Shown here piece after piece: positions 5,378 to 8,877 of a stretch of 8,877 nt of DNA; position 1 is the stretch's first letter, and each line of letters opens with the position of its first letter. The notes under the pieces were generated by a model. The model made no database searches. It had not been told where the DNA came from and worked only from the letters and a program-made list of their open reading frames with translations. Origin of the DNA: Lachnospiraceae bacterium UBA1712. GTDB lineage: Bacteria; Bacillota; Clostridia; Lachnospirales; Lachnospiraceae. The DNA is taken from contig DCJA01000008.1 of NCBI GenBank assembly GCA_002317175.1, positions 1 through 8,877 of the forward strand. The letters are read 5' to 3'. The position numbers and the translations under genes were made by a program.

Positions 5378-6064
5378 ATGAAACCAAGTAAGAGAAATAG
5401 TATTTTTTCATTTATATTTGCCTTCCTTCCAGGTGCAGCAGAGATGTATATGGGATTTATGAAGTGTGGTGTAAGCTTATTAGCACTGTTTTTTATTACA
5501 TTTGCTGTTCCTGCAGTAATGTATGGCGGAGATATTTTCTTCGTATTGCCAGCAATAATTTACGTATATGGATTCTTTCATGCAAGAAACCTGGCAAAAG
5601 CATCAGCAGAAGATTTTGTCAAAATTGAGGATAGGTTCATATGGGAAGAGTTTATGGATGGGAAAGAGATTAATCTTCCTGAAAAGACTGTTAGAAAATG
5701 GACTGCAGTTATTCTGATAGTATTTGGTGTGTGCGGAATCTGGTTTGTTACCAAGGAAGCACTTTGTGATATTCTTGCAAAATTCCTGAATAAAACAGAA
5801 TATGCTGTTTTCAGAGAAATTATGGAATTTATACCTCAGATTGTTGTTGCAGTTCTTGCAATTATATTTGGCGTAAAGCTTATCAGTGGTAAGAAGGTAG
5901 AATTATCAGTAAATGAACCAGCAGGCAATAATTCTGTAACGGATCTTTCGGCAAAAATAATTGCAAATGCGGAGGAAGAAATAACAAATTCAGAAGTAAG
6001 CACAGAGAAAAGAACTGAAGATATTAAGGAAGGAGAAACTGATGGAACAGAATCAGATAAATAG
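5378..6064 (+). CDS. Multi-pass membrane protein of the sigma operon, unknown function
   Basis: 228 residues with about five hydrophobic segments: roughly 8-28, 31-49, 52-68, 107-124 and 152-169. The first two are joined by a short loop around AEMYMGFMKCG, faintly like the TM2 domain's glycine/tyrosine turn, but too weak to name. A hydrophilic stretch (70-106, charged, FIWEEFMDGKEINLPEKT) separates the helix groups, and the last 55 residues are an acidic tail rich in Glu, Ser, Thr and Asn. The ATG at 5378 is preceded by AGGAGA with normal spacing, 11 bases after the probable anti-sigma gene. Its 3' end overlaps the next gene by 23 bases, so all four genes of this block are likely translated from one mRNA. 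A role in sensing or in modulating the anti-sigma factor is inference from position only. Confidence 0.8.
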   Translation: MKPSKRNSIFSFIFAFLPGAAEMYMGFMKCGVSLLALFFITFAVPAVMYGGDIFFVLPAIIYVYGFFHARNLAKASAEDFVKIEDRFIWEEFMDGKEINLPEKTVRKWTAVILIVFGVCGIWFVTKEALCDILAKFLNKTEYAVFREIMEFIPQIVVAVLAIIFGVKLISGKKVELSVNEPAGNNSVTDLSAKIIANAEEEITNSEVSTEKRTEDIKEGETDGTESDK

Positions 6065-6356
6065 AATCCACAGAGTAGGTTCAATCACTACAGGAGTTAC
6101 TTTAGTAGTTGGCGGTGTCATGTTTATTCTGTGTGGAGTATTTAATATTTTAAGTTATGAGATGGTATTTAAATTCTGGCCATTGATTCTCATTGGACTA
6201 GGTATAGAACTGTTATGGTGTAACATAAAGGATAGTAACACAGTATATGACAAGGGAGCTATTGCATTATTGTTTATGATGTCATTTTTCTCAATGGGAA
6301 TGGCTATGGCAAACATGATAATAAACGAATGTGCTCAGCAGATACATTCTTTATAG
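6042..6356 (+). CDS. Small membrane protein, LiaF-N/DUF5668-like
   Basis: 104 residues with three predicted transmembrane helices at about 14-36, 42-60 and 72-93. The segment FKFWPLILIGLGIELLW (43-59) closely resembles the FWPLLLIxxGxxLL signature of the LiaI/LiaF-like transmembrane region (DUF5668). In LiaF the homologous region anchors a protein that restrains the LiaRS cell-envelope stress system; here the C-terminal 'toastrack' domain is absent. The ATG at 6042 has AAGGAGA seven bases upstream and lies inside the end of the previous gene (23-base overlap), indicating translational coupling. Together with the ECF sigma and probable anti-sigma, this supports an envelope-stress role, but the molecular function is unknown. 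No clear terminator follows; 99 bases separate it from the DUF3842 gene. Confidence 0.75.
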   Translation: MEQNQINRIHRVGSITTGVTLVVGGVMFILCGVFNILSYEMVFKFWPLILIGLGIELLWCNIKDSNTVYDKGAIALLFMMSFFSMGMAMANMIINECAQQIHSL

Positions 6357-6399
6357 CTCAACTTCTATTTTTAGCTTGAAAATGATAATATTAATTAAT

Positions 6400-6408
6400 T
6401 GCTATAGA
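6400..6408 (+). promoter_or_regulatory. Weak extended -10 candidate before the DUF3842 gene
   Basis: TGCTATAGA fits the TGnTATAnn extended -10 pattern, with four of six hexamer bases matching. TTGAAA at 6376-6381 is a good -35 hexamer but 21 bases away, too far for a standard pairing. The rest of the 6357-6455 gap is AT-rich with no clear hairpin, so read-through from the sigma operon is also possible. Confidence 0.25.
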
Positions 6409-6455
6409 TGACATATGAAAAAAGATGATATTTTATTTAAGCCTGGAGGTGGAGC

Positions 6456-6878
6456 ATGAAGGTAGTAGTGATTGATGGACAGGGCGGAAAGCTTGGAAAA
6501 TTAATTATTGAGACAATTGTTGAGAAGAAGCTTGCCTGTGATATATATGGAATAGGTACCAATACAATGGCTACTGGTTCTATGCTGAAGGGTGGTGCAC
6601 AGTATGGTGCGACAGGTGAAAATGCGGTTGTTGTAGCCTGCAGAGATGCAGATGTTATTATGGGACCAATTGGTATCATTTCAGCAGATTCGCTTCTTGG
6701 AGAGATAACTCCAGCAATGGCAGTAGCAGTAGGTCAGAGCAGAGCAATGAAGCTTCTTATGCCAGTAAGTAACTGCAACAATCAGGTTATTGGTGTGGCA
6801 CAGCTTTCGATGAGCGAAATGGCACAAAAAGCAGCTGCAAGATTGGAAGAGATTATTCAGGCCGGAGTATGCAAATAG
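6456..6878 (+). CDS. DUF3842 family protein
   Basis: 140 residues. The N-terminus MKVVVIDGQGGKLGKLI (1-17) looks like a nucleotide-binding beta-alpha turn (VIDGQGG). It continues with YGIGTNTMATGSMLKGGAQYGATGENAVVVACRDADVIMGPIGIISADSLLGEITPAMAVAVGQS, the pattern I recognise as DUF3842, a conserved Clostridia family without a known function. MPVSNCNNQVIGV (101-113) near the end is also typical. No signal peptide or membrane helix is present, so it is predicted cytoplasmic. The ATG follows a strong GGAGGTGG six to seven bases upstream. A canonical terminator closes the gene. The glycine-rich N-terminus suggests dinucleotide or nucleotide binding, but that is inference; the flanking sigma operon and hflX give no clear clue. 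Confidence 0.85.
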   Translation: MKVVVIDGQGGKLGKLIIETIVEKKLACDIYGIGTNTMATGSMLKGGAQYGATGENAVVVACRDADVIMGPIGIISADSLLGEITPAMAVAVGQSRAMKLLMPVSNCNNQVIGVAQLSMSEMAQKAAARLEEIIQAGVCK

Positions 6879-6907
6879 TATGAAATATACAGTAAAAAAG
6901 TATCACT

Positions 6908-6936
6908 AAAGGGAACGGTTATTGTTCCCTTTTTTT
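6908..6936 (+). terminator. Rho-independent terminator after the DUF3842 gene
   Basis: AAAGGGAAC (6908-6916) pairs perfectly with GTTCCCTTT (6924-6932) around a seven-base loop, followed by T to 6936. It lies 30 bases past the stop codon. Confidence 0.93.
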
Positions 6937-6983
6937 AGCTACATTGTTATAGCCTGTAATGTATACAAAAAGAGAGATTTATC

Positions 6984-7013
6984 ATGCTAAATATGAGCCC
7001 TTCAGTTTCCTGA
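6984..7013 (+). CDS. Possible nine-codon leader peptide upstream of hflX
   Basis: ATG 6984 opens the reading frame MLNMSPSVS ending at TGA 7011-7013. AGAGAG (6971-6976) lies seven bases upstream as a possible, imperfect ribosome site. The last six codons run through the 5' arm and loop of the hairpin at 6996-7019, and the stop sits in its 3' arm. That is the geometry used by ribosome-dependent attenuators, which are known upstream of some hflX-type and erm genes in Gram-positives. So short an ORF may be accidental; comparative data are needed to support it. Confidence 0.3.
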   Translation: MLNMSPSVS

Positions 7014-7021
7014 AGGGCTTT
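6996..7021 (+). terminator. Strong stem-loop in the hflX leader; possible attenuator
   Basis: AGCCCTTCAG (6996-7005) pairs perfectly with CTGAAGGGCT (7010-7019) around the loop TTTC, followed by a short, interrupted T tract (TTTATATG). The ten-pair, GC-containing stem is terminator-like but the U tract is weak. A terminator for the DUF3842 gene already exists at 6908-6936, so this second hairpin may instead control hflX expression. Confidence 0.6.
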
Positions 7022-7024
7022 ATA

Positions 7025-7033
7025 TGTTATAAT
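7025..7033 (+). promoter_or_regulatory. Extended -10 promoter candidate for hflX
   Basis: TGTTATAAT is a perfect extended -10 element (TGnTATAAT). The region 17 bases upstream lies inside the hairpin (GTTTCC), a poor -35, which an extended -10 can tolerate. The start site would be near 7040, leaving a leader of about 43 bases before hflX without the upstream stem-loop. Confidence 0.5.
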
Positions 7034-7082
7034 AAAATTCACGTGATTACGATGTTCAGGATAAAACATAAAGGACACAAAA

Positions 7083-8345
7083 ATGAGCGATGTCTTAGAA
7101 AAAGTAATTCTTGTTGGAGTTGCCACAGGCAATGAGGAAAACTGTATAAAATCCCTTGATGAGCTGGCTGAACTTGCAAAGACTGCTGGTGCTGAAACAG
7201 TATATAAGATGTATCAGAATCGCGATAGTTTTCATCCAGGAACATATATTGGCAGAGGCAAGATAGAGGAACTTAGGGAACTCATTTATATACATGATGC
7301 AACAGGAATCATCTGTGATGATGAGTTATCTCCTGCACAGATGAAAAACCTTGAGGATGAACTGGATATCAAGGTTATGGATAGAACCATGGTTATTCTT
7401 GATATATTTGCATCCAGAGCATCAACTGCTGAGGGAAAGATTCAGGTTGAACTTGCTCAGCTAAAATATCAGATGACAAGACTTCTGGGAAAGGGTACTG
7501 CCCTTTCAAGACTTGGTGGCGGTATCGGAACCAGAGGACCCGGTGAGAGTAAACTTGAAACGGACAGAAGACGTATCAGAGACAGAGCAGGACAGCTCAG
7601 TCGCGAATTGAAGGATGTGGTAAGACATCGTGAGGTAACCAGAAAAGAACGTCAGAAAAATGCTTTGCCTGTATTTGCTATAGTGGGTTATACCAATGCT
7701 GGCAAGTCCACTATGCTTAATAAGCTGACCAATGCAGAGGTATTATCAGAGGATAAGTTATTTGCTACCCTTGATCCCACAACCCGAGCATATAGCCTGG
7801 AAAATGGTGAAAAAGTGCTTTTGACAGACACTGTCGGTTTTATCAATAAGCTGCCACATCATCTGGTGGAAGCATTTAAAAGTACTCTTGAGGAAGCTAA
7901 GTATGCCGATTACATTATTCATGTGGTAGACAGCTCCAATCCCAACTATGAGGACCAGATGAAGACTGTGTATGCTACCCTTGATGATCTGGGGGTGCAT
8001 GATAAAACGGTTATTACACTTTTTAACAAATGTGATCTTAGCTCAGATATAAAACTCTTTGACGACAGAGCACAGTATATTTTAAAAACCAGTGCAGTAC
8101 GTGGTGATGGCTTAGAAGAATTTCAGCAACTGCTGACCACTATTTTGAGAAATGGAAAGATATATATGGAACATATTTTTGACTATTCTCAGGCGGGAAT
8201 GATTCAATTGATTCGAGCAGGTGGAAGTCTTCTGGAAGAGAATTATGTTCCTGAAGGCATAGAAGTAAAGGCTTACGTAACAAGAGAAATTGCTGGAAAG
8301 ATAGGTGTTATTTCAAAAGAGCAGTCTGTGGGCCTGTGGGATTGA
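7083..8345 (+). CDS. hflX: GTPase HflX, ribosome-associated
   Basis: 420-residue cytoplasmic GTPase that binds the 50S subunit; in studied bacteria it splits stalled or hibernating 70S ribosomes after heat or antibiotic stress. The N-terminal HflX domain covers about 1-190, with the family segments HPGTYIGRGKIEEL (51-64), FDDELSP-like CDDELSPAQ (78-86), MDRTMVILDIFASRASTAEGKIQVELAQL (99-127) and GTRGPGESKLETDRRRIRDR (149-168). The G domain has G1 GYTNAGKST (202-210), the G2 threonine region ATLDPTTR (228-235), G3 DTVGF (249-253), G4 NKCD (315-318) and G5 TSA (336-338). A C-terminal domain follows to 420. All GTP-binding motifs are intact. The ATG has AAAGGA about seven bases upstream. The gene appears monocistronic: its own promoter region lies upstream and a shared terminator lies 16 bases beyond the stop. 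Confidence 0.97.
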   Translation: MSDVLEKVILVGVATGNEENCIKSLDELAELAKTAGAETVYKMYQNRDSFHPGTYIGRGKIEELRELIYIHDATGIICDDELSPAQMKNLEDELDIKVMDRTMVILDIFASRASTAEGKIQVELAQLKYQMTRLLGKGTALSRLGGGIGTRGPGESKLETDRRRIRDRAGQLSRELKDVVRHREVTRKERQKNALPVFAIVGYTNAGKSTMLNKLTNAEVLSEDKLFATLDPTTRAYSLENGEKVLLTDTVGFINKLPHHLVEAFKSTLEEAKYADYIIHVVDSSNPNYEDQMKTVYATLDDLGVHDKTVITLFNKCDLSSDIKLFDDRAQYILKTSAVRGDGLEEFQQLLTTILRNGKIYMEHIFDYSQAGMIQLIRAGGSLLEENYVPEGIEVKAYVTREIAGKIGVISKEQSVGLWD

Positions 8346-8361
8346 TAAAGAAGACACGATA

Positions 8362-8394
8362 AAAGAGAGTAGCTCAGGTTGAGCTACTCTTTTT
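8362..8394. terminator. Bidirectional terminator between hflX and the convergent EamA gene
   Basis: The arms AAAGAGAGTAGCTCA (8362-8376) and TGAGCTACTCTTTTT (8380-8394) pair with one G-T wobble, leaving a three-base loop. The plus strand ends in a T run (8390-8394), and the minus strand ends in TTTT (complement of 8361-8364), so it can stop both convergent transcripts. The last codons of the EamA gene lie inside the stem. Confidence 0.9.
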
Positions 8395-8877
8395 AAGTCC
8401 GTAATACCATTTAACTATCGCTGTTGCGATGATTATGATATATCCAATAATACTGTAGAGATCTGGAACTTCACCAAAGATTATAATCCCCCAGATGGCA
8501 GCAAATACAACTTGAGAATAGTCAAAAACAGAGATTTCTTTAGCCGGTGCATGCGTATAGGCAGCGGTGATACCCAACTGTCCACCTGTGGCGCTTAGTC
8601 CACATAGGATGAGATAAAGCCACTGCTTAGGCTCCATAGGCTTGTAACTTGAGAGCATAAGTGGAAATAGTATTATAGTTGAAAATACCGAGAAAAAACA
8701 GACGATAACTGGTCCACGTTCTCCATGGGTTCCCAACTTTCTGACAAACACATAGGCTGTTCCGGCACAAAGCCCAGAGAACATACCAACAAGGGCTGGA
8801 AATGAGGCAAGTCCTGCAGTGGGATGTATAACAAATGCCGCCCCGATAAAAGCGAATATAACACATCCCCATTCAAA
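8374..8877 (-). CDS. EamA/DMT-superfamily transporter, C-terminal half (partial)
   Basis: Partial gene on the minus strand; the frame is open through the right edge of the window, giving 167 residues before TGA (8376-8374). The visible part is the second EamA repeat, with about five membrane helices: CVIFAFIGAAFVIHP, PALVGMFSGLCAGTAYVFVRKLG, PVIVCFFSVFSTIILFPLML, WLYLILCGLSATGGQLGITAAYTHA and the pair VFDYSQVVFAAIWGIIIFGEVPD / LYSIIGYIIIIATAIVKWYYG. The pattern DYSQVVFAAIWGIIIFGE corresponds to the conserved end of the repeat in drug/metabolite transporters. The family exports or imports small metabolites such as amino acids or purines; the substrate cannot be told from sequence. The C-terminal tail KKSSST is encoded by the terminator hairpin. 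An internal ATG at 8784 is not the true start, since coding similarity continues upstream. Confidence 0.88.
   Translation of the reverse strand, partial: FEWGCVIFAFIGAAFVIHPTAGLASFPALVGMFSGLCAGTAYVFVRKLGTHGERGPVIVCFFSVFSTIILFPLMLSSYKPMEPKQWLYLILCGLSATGGQLGITAAYTHAPAKEISVFDYSQVVFAAIWGIIIFGEVPDLYSIIGYIIIIATAIVKWYYGLKKSSST

Noticed and set aside
8627..8872. Two further minus-strand frames over the EamA gene
   Set aside because: They are out-of-frame shadows of the partial transporter gene, whose hydrophobic EamA repeat accounts for the region.

Overview
The window looks like a chromosomal segment of a low-GC, Gram-positive Clostridia member, most likely a Lachnospiraceae relative (Butyrivibrio/Roseburia-like). 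This rests on AT-rich codon use with many AGA and ATA codons, strong GGAGG-type ribosome binding sites, hairpin-plus-T-run terminators, and the Firmicutes-style grouping of sua5, rpiB and upp with a ComEB-type dCMP deaminase. The genus is inference. I see no phage, insertion sequence, CRISPR array, tRNA or rRNA.

Layout. Bases 1-176 are the 3' end of dnaJ, closed by a strong terminator. Bases 316-4291 form a same-strand block: sua5 (tRNA t6A synthesis), rpiB-type sugar-phosphate isomerase, upp (uracil salvage), dCMP deaminase (dUMP supply) and a secreted coiled-coil/SleB cell-wall hydrolase, followed by a terminator at 4382-4419. Bases 4477-6356 are a compact four-gene unit: an ECF sigma factor, a single-pass membrane protein overlapping it by ATGA (probable anti-sigma), a five-helix membrane protein with an acidic tail, and a small three-helix LiaF-N-like/DUF5668-like protein. 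This is the least characterised part of the window and reads as an envelope-stress signalling operon. Bases 6456-6878 are a DUF3842 gene with its own terminator. Bases 7083-8345 are hflX (ribosome-associated GTPase), preceded by a leader holding a possible nine-codon peptide ORF that runs into a strong hairpin. A convergent, partial EamA/DMT transporter gene fills the right end and shares a bidirectional terminator with hflX.

How the genes fit together. The left half is housekeeping: chaperone, tRNA modification, pentose phosphate and pyrimidine salvage. The sleB-like hydrolase and the sigma operon both concern the cell envelope but are separated by a terminator. hflX and its leader fit a ribosome-stress response. 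The points most worth checking are the odd translation start of the sigma factor, the sensing architecture of its operon, and the hflX leader.
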